From positions 87,298-151,297 of the forward strand of contig MNCI01036694.1 of assembly GCA_015680685.1 (NCBI GenBank): 64,000 nucleotides of DNA. The letters are read 5' to 3'. Both the position numbers and the translations under genes were made by a program. This DNA is from Gnetum montanum (lineage: Eukaryota; Streptophyta; Gnetopsida; Gnetales; Gnetaceae). Of this stretch, positions 46,471 through 56,912 are shown piece after piece (within the stretch, counting starts at the first letter, position 1; each line of letters starts with the position of its first letter). The notes below the pieces were generated by a model. The model had not been told where the DNA came from. It did not search any database and saw only the letters and a program-made list of their open reading frames with translations.

Positions 46471-47386
46471 CATTAAAGCTTATCTACAACAAGGCGAGCC
46501 TCGGGGTGGATTAACATCTGCCTAGATAGATGCAATCCATAAGTGTGCCCACCAATATGTGCTCATGGGAAGTGATGCCCTATGTTGACGCTCCTACGAC
46601 AGGATATTGCTAGCATGCATGGGTGGCGAGTAAGGGCAGAAGGTAGTTAATGAAGTACATGAGGGATTATGATGTGGACATATAGCACCCAGGGCTATGG
46701 CTACCAAAATCAGATGCCTAGGATACTATTGGCCTTACATGGAGCGTGACTGCCTATCGAAAGTCAAGACGTGTGACATGTGCCAGAGATACGCAAATCT
46801 CATACACATAGCACCTACAAACCTGCACTCAACGCAAATCATGTGGCCTTTCCAATGATGGGGATTAGACCTCATAGGGCCTATCATGCCTAAGTCCTCC
46901 GTAGGACATAGCTTTATTATCACTGCCACTGAGTATTTTACCAAGTGGGTGGAAACTATTCCCCTAAGAAAGATGACGTCTCAGCAAATCTACCATTTCA
47001 TCCTCAACAACATTATGACAAGGTTTGGGCTTCCAATGACTATTGTGACTGACAATGGGCCAAAATTCAGCAGTACGAAAACTTGAACCTTCTGTAGCAA
47101 TCTAGGAATTAAATAATCATTTTCTTCCCCTTATTATCCGCAAGCAAATGAGCAGGTGGAGGCTACAAATAAGTCCATCATCAACCTACTAAAGAAGATG
47201 CTCAACAACAGTAAGAGACGGTGGCATGAGCAAATCCTTTGCGTCCTCTGGGCCTACTGAACAATGTGTAGAACTACAACAAGTAAGATCCCTTACAATC
47301 TTGTTTATGGATCTGAAGCTATATTGCCTCTTGAGTTGTAGGTACCCTCACTTCGGATGATCCTATCCGACGTCATGAGTGAACCC
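46471..47386 (+). pseudogene. integrase of element D, truncated by element E
   Basis: Zinc region with H..H and CDMCQRYANLI (46660-46800), LDLIGPIMPKSS with the first catalytic Asp (46866), TKWVETIPLRKMTSQQIYHFI, IVTDNGPKFSS with the second Asp (47044), YYPQANEQVEATNKSIINLLKKM with the Glu (about 47157), ALPLEL-like SEAILPLEL, and SLRMILSDVMSE at the cut. The following residues are found at 63890-64000. Several stops. It lacks a visible chromodomain within the window. Confidence 0.85.
47382..47386. repeat. target-site duplication, left copy, element E
   Basis: AACCC; partner AAGCC at 63885-63889 (4 of 5 match). The D integrase alignment requires the AAGCC version, so the left copy carries the mutation. 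Confidence 0.75.
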
Positions 47387-48623
47387 TGTAGCGATGGAAA
47401 ACGTTGGTAGCTAGAAATACTGATCAAGGTTCCAGTGTACACAGTTTTAGCCACGGATCCGCGCGAGGGCTATGCTGGAAAAATGAATCCGCGCGCCCTG
47501 AACGGTCTTGTCGATCAGACAGGGACTTACGAGTCAGTAAAACAATGCAAAGTGCATAAAAAGAAAGCCATCTGGTTTGAGGAGTCGTAAAATGAGGGGA
47601 AAACGATGTAGACGGATTGCAACGGTGATAATGCTAAACACGATGAAAGGAGGTTGACATAAGAGAAGCTCGTAGCTTCAAGATCTGCGCTTTGACTTAA
47701 AACTATATATTTTGCATGAGAAATTAAACTGGGGAATCCCCGATTACAGGATGTGAAACAAGCACAAAACAACAAGCAAAATGGTCTGAACAGAAGTCTG
47801 ATCTACCTCGTGGGCTAAAGCTGAGATGCAAGGCAGGCTAAGCTCTGACGTCTACCGATCAATTGTTTCTAATTGATAGAGTCTCTCCAGCATAAACGAT
47901 TACTCTTGTCACTGGTGCTCAGAGCGAACTGTGCTCTGCTTCGGCTGTAAAGTGATAATGTCAGCAATTGCCAAAGCGCTGTTCCCTGTATCTCTGCTCC
48001 AAAGTGCTAAGTGCTCTGGTGCTCAGAAATATGCTTTTTGCCTCTCTGATTTGCCAACCCCTATATCTTTGTCAACTGAGGTATTTATAGGCCGCGATGC
48101 TCCGTGGAAAAGGGCGCAACCCTGATGACGTGGGTCTTGTTGACTTGATCATTTTAAGTCAGATTGTGACTACGCACAACACGTTCGTTTGCGTGTTGTG
48201 CGTATGAAGAGAAGGTACATGTTGAGCGTGCTTCAATTTGCTTTCAAGTTGCATTACACTCATTCGCATTGTGTTGCGTGTATGAGCGTAATTTGGTATA
48301 AAAAACGATAAGCTCAGAGTTTTTTTACGCTCACTACGTAGCTGCGCGTGACAAAGCGTAAACAATGCTTAACTTTAATGATGACATACGCAATGGTACA
48401 CACCGCCGCGTAACGAGCGTAAAAACAAGTTATTCATGCGCCGCGAGAAAAAGTGTCGAACTATTGCGCTTCTCTGGCTTTTGGCTATTTTGGAGCTTAT
48501 TACGCTCATTACGCTGCCGTGCGTAATATAGCCTAAACTTGTCCTTGAACAAAATTGATGCATGCTCTTGCTTAAACTACGAATCTTTGCCTGAGGCCGA
48601 CTCGTAATTTTCACGGTGTTTCA
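47387..48623 (-). repeat. 3' LTR of element E
   Basis: 1,237 bp; in element direction it starts TGAAACACC and ends GCTACA. Matches 62638-63884. TATA (CTATAAATAC) is the complement of 48081-48090. The U3 part (about 48160-48560) is packed with GCGTAA/TTACGC words such as ACGCTCATTACGC and CGTAACGAGCGTAA. Confidence 0.95.
48081..48090 (-). promoter_or_regulatory. TATA box in 3' LTR of element E
   Basis: CTATAAATAC on the minus strand; the 5' LTR equivalent is the complement of 63333-63342, the working promoter position for the genomic RNA. Confidence 0.6.
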
Positions 48624-48640
48624 ATGGCCCCTCTTTGTTG
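48624..48640 (-). other. polypurine tract of element E
   Basis: Minus strand CAACAAAGAGGGGCCAT directly before TGAAACA of the 3' LTR. AAAGAGGGG is the purine run. Confidence 0.7.
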
Positions 48641-49710
48641 ACGGTTGGAGGGCTTACCTGAAAGACGTCGACAAAGAATGCGAAACACCGAATTGGCAAA
48701 GCAAGAACAACGTTCATCCATGGCTACTCAAGTGTTGCCCTATCAATGTGGAAGAGCAAGACTAGCAAGTATGGGAGATAGAAGGATATAGCTGGAAACA
48801 GGTTCGGGGAAGATGCAAAATGCGTTATGGATGGTAGGGGTATGAAATACGCAGTCAACAGGAATGCTTCCAGTCGAGCGTAGCGGGTCAGCCTGAGGTT
48901 TCTCTGTTACCGATTATAGCAGGAATGCGTGCAAAAGGAGCGTTGCGCATCACTTTTTTGCGATGTCTCTGCTAGCGTGAATGCAGAAAAATGAATACTT
49001 GCGTATGTAGGTTTTGCGTATGGGAACCGGATGGTGGGGATGGAGGAAAACAAGAGTTAAGGGTAAGATTGTGCGAGGTGTAGACGTGCAAAGCTAAGTG
49101 GTCAGGCAAACCTGAGCAACCATTTCAATACGATGTTGTACTTTACCGCTTAGATGGACGCACCTTCGGACGACATTCTCCAAGGCAAGTAACCTGTAAC
49201 CACAAAAGAAAACAGAGGAAACCATTGTTCATGTACAAGAGGCAAGGCTTTTGAAACAAACGCCGTTTGATGTGAGATAGAGCGAATGGGCTGTAAAGAA
49301 GGGGCCGGAGCACGCGGGCGGAGCTGCCAATCCTAATGATTGGTGCTGCATATCTTCGCCAAAAGGCATCAGACACAGTGCAGCTAACTGGTTGCACAAG
49401 GAACCGGCCAGATGAATCTGCGAGGCCGGTGTCCGATAGCGATGATTGGCGGAGATTCCTGGGGCCGTTGTCAACAAGGATTTCGTCGAGGCTCCGACTG
49501 GCGAGGGTAAACTCTCAGAGGTGGCACCACTGCAGTGAGCGCAGCGACGACATCTCTGAGGGATCAGTAAGATGCCTCTTAGCTTATCTGAGGAATCAGT
49601 AGGATGCCGGTGGGGTGGCGACACTAGGACTGTTTCAGTATCCCACCCCGTCTGCTGTGCAGCTGTACAAGAGTGATCACGCTTGCTTGAACATGGTGGC
49701 AATCTGTATA
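48641..49710 (-). other. 3' untranslated region of element E
   Basis: About 1.1 kb between the motif array and polypurine tract. The minus-strand open frame 49229-49702 (157 codons) is Ser/Ala/Pro-rich, has no motif and no partner I can check in D, so it is not called. A GGATCAGTA/GGAATCAGTAGGATGCC phrase is repeated at 49560-49605. Confidence 0.5.
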
Positions 49711-50105
49711 TCCTAGTTTTAAGTCCCGGTAGACTGCCATTACTGGTTTTAAGTCTCAGCAGACCATGGTCCCAGTTTAAAGTCCGGGCAGACCGAGAAG
49801 CGCTAGTTTTACGTCGTAGCGGATGGTGGTAAGGCTGGTTTATAGTCTCAACAGACCGTGTTGTCTATGTTAGTTTTATGTCATGACCTAGGGATAGATC
49901 TGTGCTGGTTTTACGTCTCAGCAGACGACTACTTACCTGTGCCAGTTTAGCATCGTGGCGGACGCATGCAAAAGATGCTAGTTTTTCATCTTGGCGGACC
50001 TGTACAACAGTGCCAGTTTTACGTCGTAGCAGACGGTTACCACTTGCCAGTTTAGCGTTGTCGCGGACGCGTGCAAGGCATGCCAGTTTTACGTCATAGC
50101 AGATG
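49711..50105 (-). repeat. motif array in 3' UTR of element E
   Basis: About twelve tandem copies, spaced near 33 bp, of a degenerate unit read on the plus strand as GCCAGTTTTACGTCGTAGCAGACGG. On the element's own strand it is CCGTCTGCTACGACGTAAAACTGGC, clearly related to the GGCCCGAAATGGCCTAAAACTAGC motif in the spacers of D and E. Tat elements are known for tandem repeats 3' of integrase; the sharing of the motif with spacers flanking an antisense gene is what is special. Confidence 0.85.
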
Positions 50106-50142
50106 AGTACTGCCATACCTGCTGTCGACACCGTAGATGCTG

Positions 50143-51480
50143 TTAGATGAAATACCGCTTCAAGTATACATGGTTCACAGGGTTCGGTAGTTCATTGTCG
50201 TGGATGTCTACGAGTCTGAAAGCTCCGTTGTTGTATGTGTCGACCACCGAGAAAGGCCCTTCCCAATTCGCCTCGAACTTGCCTGCCGGCTCACGCACGG
50301 CTTTGAGGACTAGGTCTCCTTTTTTGATCGGACACTGCTGAAGATTGTGATGATGCTTTTGTCTCTGTTTATCCTGATATTTCTCAATCGCATCAAGAGC
50401 CTGTATCCGCTTCTCTTCTACTGAATCCAAATCCATTATCCGAGCCTCGGTGTGTTGAGCCTCATTTATAATGGTGGAGAGGACCATTCTCAGAGAAGGA
50501 ATTTGCAATTCGAGAGGTAACACTGCTTCAGATCCGTAAACCAGGCTATAGGGTGTGCTACCTGTAGCTATCCTACATGTAGTACGGTATGCCCATAACA
50601 CATAGAGGATCTGTTCGTGCCACCGCCTTTTGTTGCCATCGAGCATTTTTTTGAGCAGATTGATGACTATTTTGTTTGATGCTTCAGCTTAACCATTCAC
50701 CTACAGGTAATAGGGAGAGAAAAAAGACTGTTGAATGCCTAGGTTGTCACAGAAGGATTTGGTATCTGCGCTACTGAACTGTGGCCCATTGTCAGTTACA
50801 ACAGTCATTGGGAGACCAAATCTGGTTACTATGTTGTCTAAGATAAAATGGAAAACCTATTGGGATGTGATTTTCTGTAAGGGAATAGCTTCTACCCACT
50901 TCATAAAGTACTCAGTAGCAGTAATAATGAAGCTATGCCCTGCAGAAGATTTTGGCGTGATGGGTCCTATGATGTCCAGTCCCCATTGTTGAAATGGCCA
51001 TGTTATCTACGTTGTATGCAATTCTGTGGGTGACACGTGTATAAGGTTTGCATGCCGCTGACATCTGTCATAAGTTTTAACCTTTGTCATGTAGTCTTTT
51101 TCCATGTGTGGCCAGTAGTATCCTAAGCGGTGGATCTTTAGGGCCATAGCCTGTGGGGCTACGTGGCCACCGCACAGTCCCTCGTGAACCTCGCCGACTA
51201 TGTGTTGCACTTGGTCTTTGTCAACGCAGGTAAGCAACACACCATCAAAGGAGCGTCTATAGAGAGTGTTGTCTTCGATGATGACGTATTGTCTAGCCCG
51301 CTTACGGATTGCGTCTTTCTGTGCGCGCGTCAATATAGATGGCAGCTCACCTTGTAAAAGATAAGTTTTGATATTATCGTACCATTCAGGCGTGGTTTCT
51401 TCGAGAAGAGAGGAGATTTGCGCCACCTGAATGATAGGGTCTGCGCAGTCTGTAATTAATGCAGGGTAGGTGTTAAATAG
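50143..51480 (-). pseudogene. integrase of element E, broken
   Basis: Minus strand: HHCC region (AMALKIHRLGYYWPHMEKD, then YDRCQRHANLI; the first Cys of CxxC is Tyr-Asp here), catalytic core with TDNGPQFSS-like sequence near 50790 and AEASNKIVINLLKKM (Glu, about 50670), then 50143-50646 open for 167 codons: ILYVLWAYRTTCRIATGSTPY, GSEAVLPLELQIPSLRM, KKGDLVLKAVRE and NWEGPFSVVDTYNNGAFRLVD, ending NHVYLKRYFI. The last blocks are the DNA-binding C-terminal domain. The Gln before AEASNK is TAA. Confidence 0.85.
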
Positions 51481-51990
51481 ATGTGAAGGCACATGTAAAG
51501 CCAAGGTGGCCAGTGCATCGGCTAGCGTGTTGTAGGTCCGTGGGACGTGTTGGGCGTCAAAGGTCGTAAATAGCCTCAGAAGATCTTTAGCCTGATCACA
51601 ATAAGGCTGCAAATGTATAGCCTTGCAGGTGTAGACTCCAGTGATTTGATTTATGACAAGCATCGAATCGCCCCTAACCGCCAGGTATTGAACATCGAGT
51701 TCACCTACAGTTAGTAATCCCCTGAGGAGCCCCTCGTACTCTGCCACATTGTTCGTACAAGGGAAGGTCAATCGATAAGCGTGTAGACGCACATCCTTAG
51801 GTGATAGCGTAACGACAGTGGCAGCACTGCCGCCTTTAGCAGTGGAAGCTCCGTCAAAATATAACGTTGCTTCGAGGCCTGTCGAGGCAAGGCTTAGACT
51901 GTGTACATGTTCGTCCAGGAACTCTGGTTCTATGGTTGCGTGATTGTTAATCGGTGAAGTTATTAATTGGTTAGCTATCGCTTGGCCTTT
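51481..51990 (-). pseudogene. archaeal-type RNase H of element E
   Basis: Minus strand: ATLYFDGASTAKGGSAATVV with the first Asp, YRLTFPCTNNVAEYEGLLRGLL with the Glu, LAVRGDSMLVINQITGV with the next Asp, ADALATLAL with the last. All acidic positions are present. 51007-51792 is open for 261 codons and fuses this domain to the integrase zinc region in one frame, as expected for a Tat polyprotein. Confidence 0.87.
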
Positions 51991-53430
51991 CGTGGATTAC
52001 TAGCCAACATGGTGCAGGTCGAATTCTGCCGTGATAGCCTTCCAACGAGCTATTTTACTACTCTCGTATAAGCTATGCGTAATGGCTCTAAGGATGTTGT
52101 TTTTACAGATAACGTTAACCTGACTACGAAAAAGATAATGCCTACATTTCTTAAGAGTAAAAACTAATGCTAAGCAATTACGCTTGACGTCGTTGTATCT
52201 CGTCTCGTACGCACATAGAGCGTGGCTCAAGTAGTAGATAGGCATTTCCGACCCATCATCCCTTTTTTGACAAAGTAATGCTGCTATTGCTACGTCTGAA
52301 GTTGCGAGGTAAATGAAAAAAGGCAAATCCCTTTGTGGCGGGAAAACTGTTGGCAAATGTTGCAGTTCTTGTTTTAAATTGTCAAACGCATGCTGACAAT
52401 CGTCGGTCCATTCAAAATTAACCCCCTTTTTCAACAAGTGTTGCATAGGGTGTAACTTGTCGGTTAACCTCGAAATGAACCGGCGTATGAACTATAAGCG
52501 TCCCTGCAACCCACGTAATTGCTTGAGGTCTGTGGGAGGTGTTAACTNNNNNNNNNNNNNNNNNNNNNNNNNNNNNNNNNNNNNNNNNNNNNNNNNNNNN
52601 NNNNNNNNNNNNNNNNNNNNNNNNNNNNNNNNNNNNNNNNNNNNNNNNNNNNNNNNNNNNNNNNNNNNNNNNNNNNNNNNNNNNNNNNNNNNNNNNNNNN
52701 NNNNNNNNNNNNNNNNNNNNNNNNNNNNNNNNNNNNNNNNNNNNNNNNNNNNNNNNNNNNNNNNNNNNNNNNNNNNNNNNNNNNNNNNNNNNNNNNNNNN
52801 NNNNNNNNNNNNNNNNNNNNNNNNNNNNNNNNNNNNNNNNNNNNNNNNNNNNNNNNNNNNNNNNNNNNNNNNNNNNNNNNNNNNNNNNNNNNNNNNNNNN
52901 NNNNNNNNNNNNNNNNNNNNNNNNNNNNNNNNNNNNNNNNNNNNNNNNNNNNNNNNNNNNNNNNNNNNNNNNNNNNNNNNNNNNNNNNNNNNNNNNNNNN
53001 NNNNNNNNNNNNNNNNNNNNNNNNNNNNNNNNNNNNNNNNNNNNNNNNNNNNNNNNNNNNNNNNNNNNNNNNNNNNNNNNNNNNNNNNNNNNNNNNNNNN
53101 NNNNNNNNNNNNNNNNNNNNNNNNNNNNNNNNNNNNNNNNNNNNNNNNNNNNNNNNNNNNNNNNNNNNNNNNNNNNNNNNNNNNNNNNNNNNNNNNNNNN
53201 NNNNNNNNNNNNNNNNNNNNNNNNNNNNNNNNNNNNNNNNNNNNNNNCCTCACTGAGGGGGTCTTCGGTTATGTCTCCAGCCTCCAGGTCTAGCGTGTGC
53301 GTTGACTGTTCTGGCCATTCTGGGGACGTCTCCGATGCGGCTATTGTTATGCTTTCTAAGGGGAGGTTAACGTCTACTAACATGGAGTCAAACTATCTGA
53401 TTAACTTCCCGTATGGGCCTGTCAAAGTTA
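51991..53430 (-). pseudogene. reverse transcriptase and RNase H of element E, with assembly gap
   Basis: Upstream of the gap (53247-53430, minus) PEWPEQSTHTLDLEAGDITEDPL matches D. Downstream: LTPPTDLKQLRGLQGRL, RRFIS, LHPMQHLLKKGVNFEWTDDC, then RNase H (52000-52446) with FFIYLATSDVAIAALLCQK, YYLSHAL and CLALVFTLKKCRHYL. Two adjacent stops (TAG TAA) follow LHHVG where D has Ser-Gln. The palm and the YVDD active site fall in the unknown 700 bases. Open frames reported across the Ns are artefacts. Confidence 0.8.
52548..53247. other. assembly gap, 700 undetermined bases
   Basis: Exactly 700 Ns. In D the corresponding interval is about 860 bases, so the gap size is an estimate or E has a deletion. 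The flanking RT frames do not stay in register across 700 bases. Confidence 0.95.
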
Positions 53431-53879
53431 AGGGTGCTGAAACTGTGGCGTCCATTCTCTATCTGTCCTGCAAAACTGGCAAGTGCGTAAATGGTTAGGA
53501 GACAAGTGACATGATGTTGTCGAACGTGGAAGGCTAAATGAATTTTGAATATTATAGACAAGTTGTAATCAATGTAACCTGATTACGAGGCGATAAGATG
53601 TGGTAGTTTAACGTCATTTAGGACAGCGGCGTGTGTGACATCAACCGCATTAATATCTGGATTTTCGGATTCCGTTTCAGGAAAGTTCCGCTTAAATCTG
53701 ATATCAAGTCGGTGATCCTCGCATATAAGTAAGTGGTTCTTCGATGAGAATAGGCTGTTGGCTATCGAGAATTCAAATTCGTGACTGTCGCTGAGAAAAG
53801 GAAGAGCAGAGAGTTAGGGCGTGTAATCTCGCGAAGATTTGCAAGCGTTCAGGTGTGAAAGAATTTTGAAGCCTTCGCA
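53431..53879. other. spacer of E between RT and antisense gene
   Basis: About 450 bp. One degraded copy of the motif family is read on the plus strand near 53604 (GTAGTTTAACGTCATTTAGGAC). It would hold the promoter and 5' leader of the antisense gene; no clear TATA element seen. Confidence 0.45.
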
Positions 53880-54265
53880 ATGGCACCGAAGAATAAGAAG
53901 AAGAACACAAAACTGGCCAAAATCGACGAAATGCAAGCAACTCTGGATCGTGTTTCGCAGGCGTTGATCGATGTTCGTGACCCTACGCCGTTGAACTGGT
54001 TAGTCATTCCTTACATGCTTACATTCATTTCTATGGCTACTTTTCGTGGTATATTTCCGTTTGCGTGCATGTTGATTTCGAGTTATGGACCTCGGGCTAA
54101 TGCGAGGGTTTGAAAGGGTTGCGTTTATCACTGTTGTCAGGGACGAACCTTGCGTTATTGCAAGGGTTTGGGCGATTTCGGCCTGGGTGCGTTTTATGAG
54201 TTTTCTGTGTTAGTCATGCGAATGCAAATGTAGGTGTTAATATACGCTTTGGCTTTTCTGTACAG

Positions 54266-54715
54266 CATCGCGCTAAAGCCCATCCTGATTGTGCTAGACC
54301 TCATTGGGGTTTTGTGCTGGGTGAACCCCATCATCCCCAATGTCCCTCCCCCTCACACACGAGTGCAGGGGAAGGCCATCTGGTTTTGAAAGGGGGCACT
54401 GGAGTTTCTGTAGTTTTTACTGCGCAACTTCAGCATCATTGTCTGGTCTAATGTGACTGGTGATGTTGCCGGTGCCATTTTAGAGCACCTGTTGGCGGGG
54501 TCTGCGCAGGGGATTCTGGCTTACTTGATAGACGCGGCCATAGAGACGGGCCATCCCGAGGACCAAGTGCTCAGCGCCCGCGGTCTGAGGAGCTTACACT
54601 GGATTTGGGACATGGCCCATTTCAACTGTTATCATGCGTATAACACGCTGTTCATGGCTCGTCATGTGTCGACGTACTTCCAGAACCCACAAGGCATGGT
54701 GTACTACGCGGGCGG
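54266..54715 (+). pseudogene. exon 2 of antisense gene in E (FCP1/HAD-like)
   Basis: 150 codons. KPILIVLDLIGVLCWVN (motif I; nucleophile Asp kept, second Asp absent), then KGALEFL and FLLRNFSIIVWSNVTGDVAGAI, GILAYLIDAA, LRSLHWIWDMAHFNCYHAYNTLF, then ARHVSTYFQNPQGMVYYAGG where active FCP1-type enzymes have an Asp pair. Phosphatases of this class act on phosphoserine, for example in the RNA polymerase II tail; this copy lacks the residues for catalysis and would at most bind. TGA and TAG interrupt it; D has AGA and CAA at those places. Confidence 0.75.
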
Positions 54716-54862
54716 GTAAGAAAATTTTATTGGTGTCTACTTTTCTGTTTTTTTGTTTTGTTGCAATGTAGGATAAGTCGGATAACAAAACAAAATGGTG
54801 TCTACGCGGGCATGGTGTTTTTGTTGCAATGTACTACGTGGGCGGGTAAGAAAATTTTATTG
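54699..54862 (+). repeat. local tandem duplication at the exon 2 / intron 2 boundary in E
   Basis: The exon end plus donor and first intron bases (GTACTACGCGGGCGGGTAAG, then AAAATTTTATTGG) at about 54701-54733 recur at about 54831-54863, 130 bp downstream. Splicing could use either donor. D lacks this. Confidence 0.8.
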
Positions 54863-55256
54863 GAGCTTACACTGTATGATACAGCTTTTTTATACATGAC
54901 AACAAGTTAATTGGTGATGGCGATACGTTGGCCTGGGCCGAAACGGCAATAATGGCGTTTATCCCGACCAACAACGTGCATGCCGATGTTATTGGGCAAA
55001 TTGGCCATGAGATGCGTGAGTATCACACCCGCTATGAGTGCCCTTTTAAGAATTGTCAGGAACTCGGATGGATGCACGAGGACTGGACCCTAGATCCACC
55101 CCTCACCATCGAGGATGTGCAGAGGGAACTCCTGCCATTTCCATTGCTGTTTGGCCCCGGTAAGGCTGCTGCGTGTTCTACTATTATGCGTGTAGTTGTG
55201 AGTCATGGATACTATGTAATAGTATTTCTGCTTGACTTGTGTTTTATGCCTTTCAG

Positions 55257-56297
55257 TCAGGGAATCCCGGGAGATTACCCTTACGATTTCCGGCCGCGAG
55301 GCGAGGGATGTTCTCTTTTGCTACGGCGATATTAAGGAGGCACAGCGTTGGCTTGGCCACTTGGCGGCCCCAGTCGCAGTGACCGCCAAGATCCAGGCTG
55401 CAGGACTAATGCACCTATTTTTGGCTGCGACCCCTGATGTCCCCGCCAGCGAAATGATAGCCTTGGTTAACTCCTTCAGTGAGAAGGCGGATCGTTTTAG
55501 CATGCGCGTGCATAACATGCGCGTAAACCTCGATATTAACGCTCAGCTCTTCTCGGACCTGTTTGGCATCCCCTCGAATGGCCTTCCCATAAAAGTGAAG
55601 ACCAAGAGGAGCGCTATAGTCGAGAAGTTTTTGAAGGAGTGGGTGAGGATCGACAAGGAGACTAAGGGGTTTCCTTGTGATAAATTCGAAATGGGGACCG
55701 CCAAGAAAATTTATCCCCTTTTTCGAGCCCGGACCTTCCCCAAAACCCTTTCGCAGGTGAAGTTCTTTTCGGTAGAACAAACCCGTATCATGCGAAAGGT
55801 ACTGGAAGAGGGAGCCCGGTTTGATTGGGCGAGCCATCTTGCCAAGGGACTGCGCAGTGAAATGGTCAAGCTTCGGGAGAAGCTCGAGTCCCGTTTCAAC
55901 GTGCATTACGCCTTTTTCATAGCTTGCCTCCGGCGGTTTGCTGAGTTTCTGGTCGTTCAGAGGAATGGGGTCTGGGTATAGCAAGACCACGACTAGCTAT
56001 CCAGACCTTGGATTGCCCACATTCTCAGCACTACCCGTGGGCAGGATCCACCGGAAGGGATCAGGGAGTCGTTGTCTGTAACGACTAAAGGCTTGACGGT
56101 GCCCCGAGTGCGAGGTCTCGACAGCGTAGGCGAGATAATGCCTACCTACACCGGCGATGCCTCACGGGGGAAACGCCTGGCGGAGGAGGTTGTGGAACCG
56201 ACAGCTCGGCAAAAAAGGCTCCGCCTAACCGAGGCCCCTAAGGGTGATGCCGGCCAAACTGTTGGGATCAAGGTGCAGCGAAATAAGCCTCCGCCTG
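55257..56297 (+). pseudogene. exon 4 of antisense gene in E
   Basis: 1,041 nt. An open block of 241 codons to 55978: LTISGREARDVLFCYGDIKEAQRWLG, GLMHLFLAATPDVPASEMIALVNSF, INAQLFSDLFGIPSNGLPI, a helical basic part (IVEKFLKEWVRIDKETKGF), and LRRFAEFLVVQRNGVWV. Then TAG, Gln-Asp-His-Asp, a second TAG, SRPWI and a low-complexity tail with RQKRLRLTEAPK, a possible nuclear-localisation-like basic patch. The second TAG occurs at the same position in D. Confidence 0.82.
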
Positions 56298-56912
56298 GTG
56301 AGTGTGAAAGGATTGTATACGCAATGCTTTACTTAGACGATCTGGAATTATATGCTAACGTATGGTGTAAATAGCAAAAATGACAAGGCAATTGACCCTT
56401 GAGACAGGGGCGATGGTACTAGGCCGTGGGGAGGGGGCCTCAATTTTGGAAGAAGAGGCCCTAGCTGTTAATACGAGTCGTGTGCAGGTTCCAGTGCGTG
56501 AGGCAACCCCAGCTGCTAGCGGAAGTCGCATACAGACTGGGGTGCATGAGGAGGCCCCAGCTACTAGAACCAGTGACGCACAGACTTCAGTGCGTGAAAG
56601 GGAAAAAGATGCGGAAGATGTTGATGAAATCGCCACTGTCACCGGCAGAGGTAATGAGTGCATTAGTGTGTTTAAAGTGAATGGAGGTAATGTATAACCA
56701 AATTACGCTATAGGGGAAGAAGATGCCTCAACGTCCGCTGCTGTTAGCAAAATGTGGAGAGACTTCCCCGATAAATTTGCCTTCATGGAAGGCATCGTCA
56801 GCGACATGATCGAGCGTCTGGAACGCGTTGAACCTGGTGCTGGTAAGTTGACGAAGTTACAACATGCTGTCTTGGTAATGTGTCATCCATATTAAGGCTT
56901 TTTTTCTGTCAG

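Larger units (their letters stand above)
32137..47386 (+). mobile_element. element D: Tat-like LTR retrotransposon, interrupted by element E
   Basis: Plus strand: 5' LTR, tRNA-Asn-type primer site, tandem-repeat leader, gag, protease, a 6-kb segment carrying an antisense eight-exon gene, then RT-RNase H, archaeal-type RNase H and integrase. At 47387 the integrase is cut by element E and continues at 63885. The 3' LTR is outside the window. RT-RNaseH-aRNaseH-integrase order plus a tRNA-Asn primer site is the Tat arrangement. Without E, at least 15.4 kb of D is in view. Confidence 0.88.

Noticed and set aside
49229-49702. 157-codon minus-strand frame in E's 3' UTR
   Set aside because: Low-complexity Ser/Ala/Pro content, no motif, and located in a region that varies quickly in Tat elements.
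49711-50105. CRISPR-like array
   Set aside because: Copies are degenerate and contiguous without unique spacers, inside a plant retrotransposon UTR.
52418-53498. Open frames of 250-320 codons on both strands
   Set aside because: They consist mostly of the 700 undetermined bases.
55415-55990. 191-codon minus-strand frame opposite exon 4 in E
   Set aside because: Mirror of the real plus-strand exon. The plus-strand translation, not this one, is conserved in D.
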